Below are positions 53,491-62,746 of a DNA stretch of 64,000 nucleotides, piece after piece (position 1 is the first letter of the stretch; each line of letters starts with the position of its first letter). The DNA is taken from positions 1 to 64,000 of the forward strand of contig NZ_CANLRG010000008.1 of NCBI RefSeq assembly GCF_947493565.1, given 5' to 3'. Under the pieces are notes generated by a model that saw only the letters and a program-made list of their open reading frames with translations, was not told the DNA's origin and ran no database searches. This DNA is from an uncultured Lutibacter sp. GTDB lineage: Bacteria; Bacteroidota; Bacteroidia; Flavobacteriales; Flavobacteriaceae. A program made the translations under genes and the position numbers.

Positions 53491-54438
53491 TTAATTTGGA
53501 ATAATACGCTCAATTAATACTGAATAGTCAATTAAAGCGAGGCTAAATACTCCTGCTAGAATTAGTAATTTTAACATCCAATGGAGCAACACATAGTTTC
53601 GCTTACTTTTGCTAAACCATAAAAAGCATAAAAATAAAATTAAAATTAAAACACTTGCATAAAAGTAATATTTCATCCCTCCTATTTCAGGATATTTTAA
53701 TAAAAAATAAATAGGATTTAATGTTAATACTACTAAAAAAGAAATTAATATTTTAGTAAAATACTCCCCATATTTTACAGCTATTGTTTGATAATTTTTA
53801 ACAAAATCGCCTTTAATTCGTTCCAAATCTTTTACCAATTCTCTAATTAATAAGACAAAAAATAAGAACGCTGCATGTGTAAAAATAATTTCGGAGAAGT
53901 TTTTATAATAAACAAAAACAGCAAAAAAAGGAAGTAAAGCTAATATGGCCGCAGAGAATAAACCTGTTAATGGGTATTTTTTTAACTTATGTGAATACAG
54001 CCAAATTGAGAAAATATACACCGAGAAAAACAACGCTGCTCTCCAAGAAACTAACAATCCAAAAATAAATCCTAGAAAATTAAGAATAAAGTAAATAGGA
54101 AGTTTTATTTTTTGGTCAACTATAGCATCTAATTTAGTTTTTAATGGTTTATTTATTTTATCTGTTTCATAATCATAAAAATTATTGATAATATAACCTG
54201 CAGCTATAACACAAGTAGTTGCCAAAACAATAAAATACAAATCAATATCTAACAGTACATGTTTGAGAGATTTTTCTGGAGAAAAAATAAAAATTGAAGC
54301 TAAATATTGAGCTATTATAATAAGTAATATATTATAGCCTCTAACAACAGAAAATAAACTTAACATTTTAACATAAAACGGAGCGTTTTTTTTACTGTTA
54401 TTTTTAGAAATCTCAAGTAAATCCATAAAAGTAAGCAA
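53491..54438 (-). CDS. UbiA-family prenyltransferase
   Basis: 315 residues with about eight membrane helices. The first Asp-rich motif is NNFYDYETDKINKP and a second is near KDLERIKGD. The nearest annotated relatives are geranylgeranylglycerol-phosphate geranylgeranyltransferases of Flavobacteriaceae, but acceptor specificity cannot be read. Its neighbours are mevalonate-pathway genes, which supply its prenyl donor. Confidence 0.75.
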   Translation of the reverse strand: MLTFMDLLEISKNNSKKNAPFYVKMLSLFSVVRGYNILLIIIAQYLASIFIFSPEKSLKHVLLDIDLYFIVLATTCVIAAGYIINNFYDYETDKINKPLKTKLDAIVDQKIKLPIYFILNFLGFIFGLLVSWRAALFFSVYIFSIWLYSHKLKKYPLTGLFSAAILALLPFFAVFVYYKNFSEIIFTHAAFLFFVLLIRELVKDLERIKGDFVKNYQTIAVKYGEYFTKILISFLVVLTLNPIYFLLKYPEIGGMKYYFYASVLILILFLCFLWFSKSKRNYVLLHWMLKLLILAGVFSLALIDYSVLIERIIPN

Positions 54439-54475
54439 TCGTTTTTATCATTTGAAAAATGATAACGTTTAAGTT

Positions 54476-55405
54476 TTAAAATCTATAAACTAATTCAAGT
54501 TTATACTCATTTAAAATACTTTTAGTTTTGTTAAAATCTTCCGTAAACCCTAATATATAACCACCTCCACCAGAACCACATAGTTTCAAATAATAATCGT
54601 TAGACTCTAAGCCTTTTTGCCAAATTGTATGAAAACGTTTAGGAATCATCGGTTGAAAATTATCTAAAACTACTTTTGACAATTGCTTTACGTTTTCAAA
54701 TAAAGATTTTACATTGCCATGCAGAAAGTCATCAATACAAGCATCTGTAAATTTAGCGAAATCTTCATTCAACATTTTTCTAAAGCCTTCATTCTTCATT
54801 TTATTCATAAAAATATTGACCATTGGTTCGGTTTCACCAATTATTTCTGAATCTAATAAAAAAACAGCTCCTTTACCTTCTCTTTGAGAAGGAATGCCTG
54901 TAGCTTCTAAATTATCTTTAGAATTGATTAATATTGGAATACTTAAATAAGAGTTTAAAGGATCTAGACCAGAACTTTTTCCGTGAAAAAAAGATTCCAT
55001 CAAAGAAAATATTTCTTTTAATTTAAGCAATTTATCTCTAGTTAAATTCTCTAAAACGGTAATTTTGTTAATGGCATACTTATCATATATTGAAGCAACT
55101 AAAGCTCCTGAACTTCCAACCCCATAACCTTGAGGGATACTTGAATCAAAATACATTCCTGCATCGATATCTGCTTTAAACTCATTCAATCTAAAACTTA
55201 CTAAGTTTTCATTGTTTAAATTTTGTAAATAATGGTAAAACTTTTGTAAATTTTGATTTGATTTTTCAGCAATATCTGTTAAATTTTCAGATTTTTTTAA
55301 TGCTCCTTTATAACTATTATAAGGAATGGCTAAGCCTTTGGAATCTTTAATAATTCCATATTCTCCAAAAAGTAAAATTTTCGCGTAAAAAAGCGGTCCT
55401 TTCAT
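54476..55405 (-). CDS. Mevalonate kinase
   Basis: 309 residues, GHMP kinase fold. The ATP-binding loop is PQGYGVGSSGALVASI and the late motif LCGSGGGGYILGF. A start of FYAKILLFGEYGII is the usual mevalonate kinase opening. It phosphorylates mevalonate at position 5. The stop of the decarboxylase gene lies four bases upstream. Confidence 0.85.
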   Translation of the reverse strand: MKGPLFYAKILLFGEYGIIKDSKGLAIPYNSYKGALKKSENLTDIAEKSNQNLQKFYHYLQNLNNENLVSFRLNEFKADIDAGMYFDSSIPQGYGVGSSGALVASIYDKYAINKITVLENLTRDKLLKLKEIFSLMESFFHGKSSGLDPLNSYLSIPILINSKDNLEATGIPSQREGKGAVFLLDSEIIGETEPMVNIFMNKMKNEGFRKMLNEDFAKFTDACIDDFLHGNVKSLFENVKQLSKVVLDNFQPMIPKRFHTIWQKGLESNDYYLKLCGSGGGGYILGFTEDFNKTKSILNEYKLELVYRF

Positions 55406-55409
55406 AAGT

Positions 55410-56522
55410 TTAAATATTGGATAATCGTTTTGCCCCTAATCCAATTCTATCGCAAATATAATGATTTTCTTGACAAAATTGAACTAACTCATTTATTATA
55501 AAATTATTAACACTCTCTTTTTCCTCTTCTGGAAATAATACATGAACGTTTGCACCAGCATCTAACGTAAAACAAACATTTGATTTGGTTATTGTTCTGT
55601 ACTCCCATATTTTATTGATAATTTTTAAAGTATTGGGCTTCATTAAAATAAAGTAAGGATTACTTGTCATCATCATTGCATGTAAACTTAATGCTTCACT
55701 TTCTACAATTTCTATAAACTGCTTTAGATTTCCATTTTGAAGTATTTCTGATATTTTTAAAATATTATCATTCGCTTGTTTAAATCGCTGTTGAGCAAAA
55801 GGATGGTTCAACATTAATTGATGTCCTATTGTACTTGATACCTGTTTTTCACCTTCGTCAACTAACAAAATTGTATCATGATAATTTTTAAAATTTTTGT
55901 GAACTTTATATGGATATTTTACGCCGAACAAATTAGAACTTCCTTCAATTTTAGAATGATTTCCCCAAACAATTAATTCACCTTCTATACTTCTGCAGGC
56001 ACTCCCCGATCCTAAACGAGCTAAAAAAGAAGCTTTTTTATTAAAAAATTCTTGTGAAATTGTTGGTTTAATTAGCTTTTCTAAACTCATAATACACAAT
56101 GCCAAAGCACTCATACCACTAGCTGAAGAAGCTATTCCACTACTGTGAGGAAAAGAGTTGCGAGTTTTAATTACCAAATCAAATCGTTTTAAAAAAGGCA
56201 CATATTGTTCAATTCTTTCAAAAAACTTTTCAATTTTTGGCTTAAAATCATCTTTTTTTTCTCCTTCAAAATAAATTTCAAAATTAAACTCTGGTTGAAG
56301 CTTGGTTTTCAACTTGAATTCTAGTGTAGTTAAGGTAAAACAAGCATCTAACGTAAAACTGATAGAAGTGTTTTTAGGTATTTGGGGTTCTTGTTTCCCC
56401 CAATATTTAACCAATGCAATATTACTTGGTGTTTTCCATGTAACTGCGCCTTCTTGTATTTTGGATAAAGAAAAATCGGATAAAATAAAATCGGTTTCAA
56501 TCAAAATAAAAAATTTTGACAA
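55410..56522 (-). CDS. mvaD: Diphosphomevalonate decarboxylase
   Basis: 370 residues. It has WKTPSNIALVKYWGKQ and the phosphate loop SSGIASSASGMSALALC, both diagnostic, and FTLDAGANVHVLFP near the end. It converts mevalonate diphosphate to isopentenyl diphosphate. First gene of the operon with mevalonate kinase. Confidence 0.93.
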   Translation of the reverse strand: MSKFFILIETDFILSDFSLSKIQEGAVTWKTPSNIALVKYWGKQEPQIPKNTSISFTLDACFTLTTLEFKLKTKLQPEFNFEIYFEGEKKDDFKPKIEKFFERIEQYVPFLKRFDLVIKTRNSFPHSSGIASSASGMSALALCIMSLEKLIKPTISQEFFNKKASFLARLGSGSACRSIEGELIVWGNHSKIEGSSNLFGVKYPYKVHKNFKNYHDTILLVDEGEKQVSSTIGHQLMLNHPFAQQRFKQANDNILKISEILQNGNLKQFIEIVESEALSLHAMMMTSNPYFILMKPNTLKIINKIWEYRTITKSNVCFTLDAGANVHVLFPEEEKESVNNFIINELVQFCQENHYICDRIGLGAKRLSNI

Positions 56523-56537
56523 AGATAATTGTTTTAG

Positions 56538-57254
56538 CTAAACATTTTCTAACCTTTGTAAAACCTCTTTTTTATAACTTCTACTAATTGGAAGTGCTTT
56601 ATTTTTTATTTCAATAAATTCGTTAGTAAACGAGTTTATTTTATAAATTGAAACTATGAATGATCTATGAATTCTTATAAATTCATTTTGAGGTAATTTT
56701 GCTTCAATACTTGTAATGGTTTCTCTGGTTACAATTAGCTTATCTAATAAATGAATTTTTAAATAATCACTAAAACTTTCTATGTATTGAATTTCTGAAA
56801 AGTTTACTTTTACCATTTTTCTATCAGCACGCACAAATATAAATTCACTTTTTTTCTGTTTAATTTCAACTTTTTCTTCAATTATTTCAAAAGTATTTTC
56901 ACCTACATATTTATTTACTGCTTGTAATAAACGCTCAAATGATATGGGTTTTAATAAATAATCTACTGCCTGCAAATTAAACCCATCTACTGCATATTCT
57001 CTATAAGCTGTTGTAAATATTACTTTAATGTTTTTGTTAATTGACTTTGCAAAAGAAAGCCCTGAAATTTCGGGCATATTAATGTCTAAAAATATCAAAT
57101 CAATTGGATTTGTATTAATTATATTAAACGCTTCTATGGCATTTTTACATGTTGAAATAACTTTTATAACTTCAATTTTTTTTAAATGACTGTTCAGAAT
57201 TTCACGGGCCATTGGTTCGTCATCAACAACCAAACAATTTATTTTATTTGTCAT
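56538..57254 (-). CDS. LytTR response regulator
   Basis: 238 residues. Receiver with the Asp in DLIFLDINMPEIS, then a LytTR DNA-binding domain (FIFVRADRKMVKVNFSEIQYIESFSDYLKIH). It pairs with the LytS-like kinase two bases upstream. LytTR proteins bind direct repeats about 21 bases apart; such repeats occur before the kinase gene. Confidence 0.93.
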   Translation of the reverse strand: MTNKINCLVVDDEPMAREILNSHLKKIEVIKVISTCKNAIEAFNIINTNPIDLIFLDINMPEISGLSFAKSINKNIKVIFTTAYREYAVDGFNLQAVDYLLKPISFERLLQAVNKYVGENTFEIIEEKVEIKQKKSEFIFVRADRKMVKVNFSEIQYIESFSDYLKIHLLDKLIVTRETITSIEAKLPQNEFIRIHRSFIVSIYKINSFTNEFIEIKNKALPISRSYKKEVLQRLENV

Positions 57255-57256
57255 TT

Positions 57257-58312
57257 TTATAAGTTTTTAATGAATAATTGAACATTGAAATTATCATTAG
57301 ATTCATCAATATTTAACTCATAATCATTGTTAAATAATAAATCCAATCGCTTTTTAACTGTTTCCAATCCAATTCCTTTTTCAATATTATTGACTGATTC
57401 TTTTACTGTGTTTTTTATACTGAAATTAAATTCATTTTTATATTGCTCAATAGCAATCTCAATAGTTAAAATACCATTTACTATACTTCCGTGTTTAAAA
57501 GCGTTTTCAACAAAAGGAATTAGTAACATTGGAGGAATTTGAATTGACTCATTTTCAATATCTGAATTAAAACTAACTTTTAAAGTATCCTGAAACCTAA
57601 TTCTTTCTAACTCAATATACTCATTAATATGATTGATTTCTTCAATTAAATTTACAGTCGGTTTTTTAACCTGATATAAAATATAATCTAACAAATTAGA
57701 GAGTTTTAAAATCATATCTGGAGTTTCATCTCCTTTTTTAAGTGCAAATCCGTAAATCGTATTCAATGAATTAAATAAAAAGTGTGGGTGAATCTGCATT
57801 TTCAAAAACTTCAACTCTTGCTCTTTTAATTGTAACTGGGTTTGCAAAAACTTATTTTTTAAATCTTCATTTTTTACAATTGATTTATAATTATATAAAA
57901 CCAATCCAAAAACAATCACCATTAAAACCACAAAATAAACTCCCAAAATTATAAATGGTAACGATTTAGTTAGTGGTGGTGTTCCTTTTGAGTTTAATTC
58001 AATTAAAAAAACTAAAGCATAAAGTATGGATAGTATAATCAAAAAAGCTGAAACTATAAATGTATAAACACTATATAGCAAGAACAGTCCTTGTTTTTTA
58101 GTGAGTAAATATTTGGGAATTAAAAAGTATAAAAAGAAATAGCTAACACATATAGTTACTGGCATTAAATAAATTGAAAACTTATTTACATATTCCGTAT
58201 TATTACTTCCATATCCTAAAAAATAGGTATAAATGAAATATATAATCAGCCAGAAAACTAAATGAGAAACAACTGTAATTAACCCTTTATAAACTTCTTT
58301 TGATAGTTTCAT
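57257..58312 (-). CDS. LytS-like sensor histidine kinase
   Basis: 351 residues. Four membrane helices in the first 150 residues, then a His_kinase domain with the phospho-acceptor in IHPHFLFNSLNTIYG and a HATPase with PPMLLIPFVENAFKHG. The signal is unknown. Partner of the LytTR regulator in the same operon. Confidence 0.93.
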   Translation of the reverse strand: MKLSKEVYKGLITVVSHLVFWLIIYFIYTYFLGYGSNNTEYVNKFSIYLMPVTICVSYFFLYFLIPKYLLTKKQGLFLLYSVYTFIVSAFLIILSILYALVFLIELNSKGTPPLTKSLPFIILGVYFVVLMVIVFGLVLYNYKSIVKNEDLKNKFLQTQLQLKEQELKFLKMQIHPHFLFNSLNTIYGFALKKGDETPDMILKLSNLLDYILYQVKKPTVNLIEEINHINEYIELERIRFQDTLKVSFNSDIENESIQIPPMLLIPFVENAFKHGSIVNGILTIEIAIEQYKNEFNFSIKNTVKESVNNIEKGIGLETVKKRLDLLFNNDYELNIDESNDNFNVQLFIKNL

Positions 58313-58357
58313 TAATGGTGCAATATCAAGCTTTTTCAGTTAAAAGTAACTCCTTTT

Positions 58358-58460
58358 GCGATAGAATTCAAAAAAGTAGCGATATTTGACATAAACTAAT
58401 CAAGTTTACCAAAAAATGGACTAATTTGGGTGTTAACAATTCATTTCTTGTATTCTATCG
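58358..58460. promoter_or_regulatory. Divergent control region with LytTR-type repeats
   Basis: Direct repeats GCGATA at 58358-58363 and 58379-58384 are 21 bases apart, the spacing LytTR regulators use. CGATAGAATTCAA (58359-58371) and TTGTATTCTATCG (58448-58460) form a 12-of-13 inverted repeat across the intergenic region between the kinase operon and the plus-strand gene at 58528. A -7 element TACTTTTG lies at 58491-58498. Confidence 0.5.
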
Positions 58461-58527
58461 AATTTTGAATCCATCAGACTTTTTAAGGAATACTTTTGAA
58501 GTGTATTAACACTAAAAAATAAATAAA

Positions 58528-58884
58528 ATGAATTTTTTAATTATCAATCTTTTAAACGATGGAGGACCAACTTTTACGTATCCAATGTTAATAATGTTTT
58601 TAATAGTTATAGCACTAATTATTAAAGCATTTTTGAAAGGTGACGCTGAAGGAAAAACTAAAAAATTAATTAGCCACATAAGTTTATTCGCTTTGGTGTG
58701 GGGTTTTTTAGGACAACTAATTGGTTTGATCGGTGCTTTTGATTCAATTCAAGCAGCAGGAGATGTTGCTCCTTCGGTATTAGCTGCTGGATTAAAGATA
58801 GCGCTATTGAGCCCAACTTTTGGAATGGTGATATTCTTAGTTGGTAGAGCGGGAATTATACTTTTATCAGTTCTAAAAAAATAA
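58528..58884 (+). CDS. MotA/TolQ/ExbB-like small membrane protein
   Basis: 118 residues with three membrane helices (about 18-38, 52-75, 90-115). The last two with Gly/Ala-rich GLIGAFDSIQAAGDVAP and LAAGLKIALLSPTFGM resemble the MotA/TolQ/ExbB proton channel core. Without partner subunits next to it, function is uncertain. It lies opposite the LytTR pair and is a candidate target. Confidence 0.65.
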   Translation: MNFLIINLLNDGGPTFTYPMLIMFLIVIALIIKAFLKGDAEGKTKKLISHISLFALVWGFLGQLIGLIGAFDSIQAAGDVAPSVLAAGLKIALLSPTFGMVIFLVGRAGIILLSVLKK

Positions 58885-58990
58885 TTATTCAATCCATTAC
58901 ATATAAAAAACTAACACGCCTTTAAAGTAATGTTTAATGCAAAATACTACTCTAAAGGCTTTTCTTATTACTAAATCTAAAATCACATCA

Positions 58991-60250
58991 ATGAACAAAA
59001 TTTTGTCATCAACTTTTAAGGTAATTTTAATGCTTCTAATTTCCTTTTCAGGTTATTCTCAATCTTCAAAAGGTAATTATTATTTAAATCACGTTGTTAA
59101 ATCCGACAGCCTATATTCCAACACTTTTGAAACTCACAAAAAATTCTGGATCCAACTACCTGAAAATTATAACCCCGACAGTTCTGAAAAATATCCAGTT
59201 GTTTATATTTTAGATGGAAGTATGCTTTTAAGCACTTTAGAAACTGTACAATCAAACTATTGGGGACATTATTTACCACATATGATTTTAGTTGGAATTT
59301 CTAATCAAACAAATAGAACTAGAGATTTAACCACTTCAAAAATAAAAACGCGACGTGGATCAGCATTCAAACAAGATACTGGTGGTGCTGAAGAGTTTAC
59401 TAAATACATTAAAACTGAACTCATACCTTACATTGATAAAAATTACAAAACGACTAATTATAGAACTTTAATTGGTCATTCTTACGGAGGATTGTTTACC
59501 ATAAATATGTTGTTAAATCATTCTGAAAATTTTAAAAACTACATTGCAATTGATCCAAGTTTAGATTGGGACAATCAAAAACTATTAAAAGAAGCCAAAC
59601 AAAAATTAGCTATTGAAAATTTTAAAGGGAAATCTCTTTTTGTATCACTTGCAGCAGAACAATTGCATATGATGGATGAAACAATTACTACTGAAAATGT
59701 AATGAACAACACATCTGAGTTTACGCTGTTTGGGCGTTCAATCATAGAATTTTCAAGGTTTGCAGAAACACAAAATGAAAACCAATTAAACTTTTTATGG
59801 AAGATATATCCTGAAGATTTACACGGAACTGTTCCTTTGCCATCAATTAGAGATGGATTAGTTTTTATTTTTAAATGGTTTCAATTTAAAAACCCACCTA
59901 AATACAATAACCCTGAAACTACTGTTGATGAAATCAAGGAAATGCTAAATGAACAAACGAATATTTATGCTAAAAACTTTGGGTATACAGTTCCACCTAT
60001 GCTTGAAGAAATGCTCAATGGTTATGGTTATATGAACCTACAAATGGGTCAACCTCAAAAGGCTAAGCTATTCTTTGAAATGGGGGTTAAATATTATCCT
60101 GATAGTGCAAACGCATATGATTCACTATCCGAATACTATGAGTCTCAGGAAGATTACAAAAATGCTTTAAAGTTTATAACAAAAGCTTACGAGCTGAGTG
60201 GAAGTGTAAATCACAAGCAACGAATGATTGATCTAAAATCTAAAGAATAA
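58991..60250 (+). CDS. Secreted esterase with TPR tail
   Basis: 419 residues from ATG 58991, where a signal peptide starts (MNKILSSTFKVILMLLISFSGYSQ region); an upstream ATG at 58937 would place 18 polar residues before it. The esterase domain has the nucleophile elbow GHSYGG and resembles enterochelin esterase (PF00756). Near the end lie two TPR-like helices (ANAYDSLSEYYESQEDYKNALKF). Possibly hydrolyses a siderophore or acyl ester. Confidence 0.85.
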   Translation: MNKILSSTFKVILMLLISFSGYSQSSKGNYYLNHVVKSDSLYSNTFETHKKFWIQLPENYNPDSSEKYPVVYILDGSMLLSTLETVQSNYWGHYLPHMILVGISNQTNRTRDLTTSKIKTRRGSAFKQDTGGAEEFTKYIKTELIPYIDKNYKTTNYRTLIGHSYGGLFTINMLLNHSENFKNYIAIDPSLDWDNQKLLKEAKQKLAIENFKGKSLFVSLAAEQLHMMDETITTENVMNNTSEFTLFGRSIIEFSRFAETQNENQLNFLWKIYPEDLHGTVPLPSIRDGLVFIFKWFQFKNPPKYNNPETTVDEIKEMLNEQTNIYAKNFGYTVPPMLEEMLNGYGYMNLQMGQPQKAKLFFEMGVKYYPDSANAYDSLSEYYESQEDYKNALKFITKAYELSGSVNHKQRMIDLKSKE

Positions 60251-60290
60251 AAATTCTACTGGGAAAGCCTTTTTAGTTACTTTTGCTTTA

Positions 60291-60899
60291 ATGAAAACTA
60301 AAAAGGCTTTTTTATTACTTAATGGTGATGCTCCAAAAGAAATTCCAAACTTATCATATTACGATATGGTATGTGCCATTGATGGTGCCTACAACCATTT
60401 TGAAGCAAACAACATATTACCAGATTTAGTTACTGGAGATTTTGACTCTATACACAATATACCTACAACTGTTGAGGTAATTAAAACACCTAACCAAGAG
60501 TATACCGACTTTGAAAAAGCATTACAAATTTTAAAACAACGAGGTTATTATTATATTGATGTTTATGGAGGAAGTGGAAAAGAACACGACCATTTTTTAG
60601 GAAATATAAGTACTGCTTTACAATGGAAATTAGATGTATCTATTTCATTTTTTGATGACTTTGGAAAATATTTTTTTATTAAAGAACACATTGAGTTAAC
60701 TAAAGTAAAAGGCAGGAATATTTCTTTAATTCCTTTTCCAAATGCTTACGGAATAAGCACTAAAGGGCTAAAATACCCACTTAAAAATGAAGATTTAACT
60801 TTTGGCGAACGAATTGGAACTAGAAATAAAGCCGATGAAGAAACGGTAGTTATTTCATATAAAAGTGGAAATTTATTAATTTATATAAGTCACCTATAA
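60291..60899 (+). CDS. Thiamine pyrophosphokinase
   Basis: 202 residues. TGDFDSI and the later DVYGGSGKEHDHFLGNISTALQW are the catalytic motifs; it begins with AFLLLNGDAP and AIDGAYNH. It converts thiamine to thiamine diphosphate. A small unknown gene follows after 12 bases. Confidence 0.92.
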   Translation: MKTKKAFLLLNGDAPKEIPNLSYYDMVCAIDGAYNHFEANNILPDLVTGDFDSIHNIPTTVEVIKTPNQEYTDFEKALQILKQRGYYYIDVYGGSGKEHDHFLGNISTALQWKLDVSISFFDDFGKYFFIKEHIELTKVKGRNISLIPFPNAYGISTKGLKYPLKNEDLTFGERIGTRNKADEETVVISYKSGNLLIYISHL

Positions 60900-60911
60900 A
60901 AAAGAATACTC

Positions 60912-61145
60912 TTGAATAAAAAACTAAAACTCATTTGGGATTTTAAAGGTTCAACTTCATTAAAAACTGCTGAACACCATTGCATTCATTTAAAAGAATT
61001 TGCCAATATTAAAAAACTACATTTTTATGAAATCAATTTTATTGCAATTTCTGAAATGCATAGTATTACATTTATAACCATAGATGAAACAGCTATGAAA
61101 ATTTATAGAGATGCTTTAAAACCTCACCGTGGACAATTGGCTTAA
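60912..61145 (+). CDS. Small protein of unknown function
   Basis: 77 residues from a TTG start (no ATG available). It has a compact alpha/beta look with a His cluster (AEHHCIHLKEF) and MHSITFITIDETAMKIYRD. It closely follows the thiamine pyrophosphokinase gene and converges with the gene at 61142 (four-base overlap). Function unknown. Confidence 0.6.
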   Translation: MNKKLKLIWDFKGSTSLKTAEHHCIHLKEFANIKKLHFYEINFIAISEMHSITFITIDETAMKIYRDALKPHRGQLA

Positions 61146-61528
61146 TTAGCTTTCCAATTTTTCAAGATTGTATTCAAATCTTTACGTGAATTTTTATCAA
61201 TCAAACGAGTTTTAATGTATAGTACCTCAATATCTGATTTCAAAATGTAGTCTTTACCATTTTTTTTAAGTTGTTTTAAATCTGCTAAATTTATTTTTTT
61301 AGGAATTAATTTATTTAACGTAATTACATTATTTTCAAAAGTCAGGTATTGCTTCTTACTTTTAAAAAAATAAATTCCAAAATAAAGCAATGCCGCTATT
61401 AAATAGCCATAGTTTAAATAGTTTTCAAAATTATTTGTGATTGCTATTATCCCTAAAACCAGCCAAAATAATCCGAAAACAAAAATCCATCTCAGGTGCA
61501 ATCTTTTATATCTTATTTGTATTTTCAT
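61142..61528 (-). CDS. Small membrane protein, unknown
   Basis: 128 residues with two membrane helices near 14-30 and 36-52 and a soluble C-terminal part of about 70 residues with IPKKINLADLKQLKKN. Possibly a PH-like domain; I cannot confirm it. It lies three bases after the BaiN-like gene and is probably co-transcribed. Confidence 0.6.
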   Translation of the reverse strand: MKIQIRYKRLHLRWIFVFGLFWLVLGIIAITNNFENYLNYGYLIAALLYFGIYFFKSKKQYLTFENNVITLNKLIPKKINLADLKQLKKNGKDYILKSDIEVLYIKTRLIDKNSRKDLNTILKNWKAN

Positions 61529-61531
61529 TTT

Positions 61532-62746
61532 TTATAAAGTAGAAATAGTATTAGCAACAATCCAACCGCTAGTCCAAGCATTTTGAAAGTTAAAACCACC
61601 TGTAATTGCATCAATATTTAAAATTTCACCTGCAAAAAATAAATTTTTATGAAGCTTACTTTCAAAGCGTTTAAAATTAATTTCTTTTAAATCTACTCCT
61701 CCTGCTGTTACAAATTCCTCTTTAAATGTACTTTTTCCAGTAACTTTAAAAACACTTTGAGTAAGCTGCTTAGCTAAATTTTCTAACTGTAAATTACTAA
61801 GCTGCGCCCATTGAAAATTTACTGGTATTTGAGATGCTGTTACTAATTTTTCCCACAATCTTTTTGGAATTTCTTCAAAAATAGACCTTATTATAACTTG
61901 TTTTTTTGATTGTTGTTTCTTTGTGGATTTTAAAAATTCTAGAATAGTTTCGTATTTTTTAGATAGCCAATTTACTTCAATTTCAAATTGATATTCTTTT
62001 GCATTCAATTCAAGAGCTCCCCAAGCTGAAAGCTTTAAAATACTTGGTCCACTTAACCCCCAATGAGTAATTAATAAAGGACCTTGTTCAAATAATTTAG
62101 AATTCAACACTTTAATGGATGCATTTGGAACAGAAATACCAGGAATATCTTTTAATAATTGATTTGAAATATTAAACGTAAATAACGATGGTACTGGTTC
62201 AATAATAGAATGTCCTAATTTTTCAACCATGTTCCATACTTTAGAATTACTTCCTGTAGCTACTAACAGGTAATCAGCTTCAAAATTATTTTTTTCAGTA
62301 GTAATTTGATACTTTTCTTGTTGTTTATCTATTGCATTAACCCTAGTACTTGTCAAAATTTTTACTCCAACATTTTTTGCACTTTCTAAAAAACAATCTA
62401 CGATAGTTTGAGAAGAATTACTTTCAGGAAAAACTCGATTATCGTTTTCAATTTTTAGCAAAATCCCTCTTTTTTCAAACCATTCCATAGTATCACCAGT
62501 CATAAACTGATGAAAAGGGCCTAATAATTCTTTTTTTCCACGAGGATAAAATTCTATCAATTCACTTGGTGTAAAACAAGCATGTGTTACATTGCACCTA
62601 CCACCACCACTTACTTTCACTTTTTGTAATACTTTATTACTCCCTTCTAAAATTATTACTTCCAAATTAGGGTTGAATTCTGCAGCATTAATTGCTGCAA
62701 AAAAGCCAGCAGCACCACCTCCAATAATGATAAATTTCTTTTTCAT
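61532..62746 (-). CDS. HI0933/BaiN-like flavoprotein
   Basis: 404 residues. The N-terminal FAD motif is GGGAAGFFAAINAA, then VSGGGRCNVTHACF, and near the end FAGEILNIDAITGGFNFQNAWTSGW, all typical of HI0933-like NAD(P)/FAD-dependent oxidoreductases. Substrate unknown. Same operon as the GYDIA kinase and HMG-CoA reductase. Confidence 0.9.
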   Translation of the reverse strand: MKKKFIIIGGGAAGFFAAINAAEFNPNLEVIILEGSNKVLQKVKVSGGGRCNVTHACFTPSELIEFYPRGKKELLGPFHQFMTGDTMEWFEKRGILLKIENDNRVFPESNSSQTIVDCFLESAKNVGVKILTSTRVNAIDKQQEKYQITTEKNNFEADYLLVATGSNSKVWNMVEKLGHSIIEPVPSLFTFNISNQLLKDIPGISVPNASIKVLNSKLFEQGPLLITHWGLSGPSILKLSAWGALELNAKEYQFEIEVNWLSKKYETILEFLKSTKKQQSKKQVIIRSIFEEIPKRLWEKLVTASQIPVNFQWAQLSNLQLENLAKQLTQSVFKVTGKSTFKEEFVTAGGVDLKEINFKRFESKLHKNLFFAGEILNIDAITGGFNFQNAWTSGWIVANTISTL

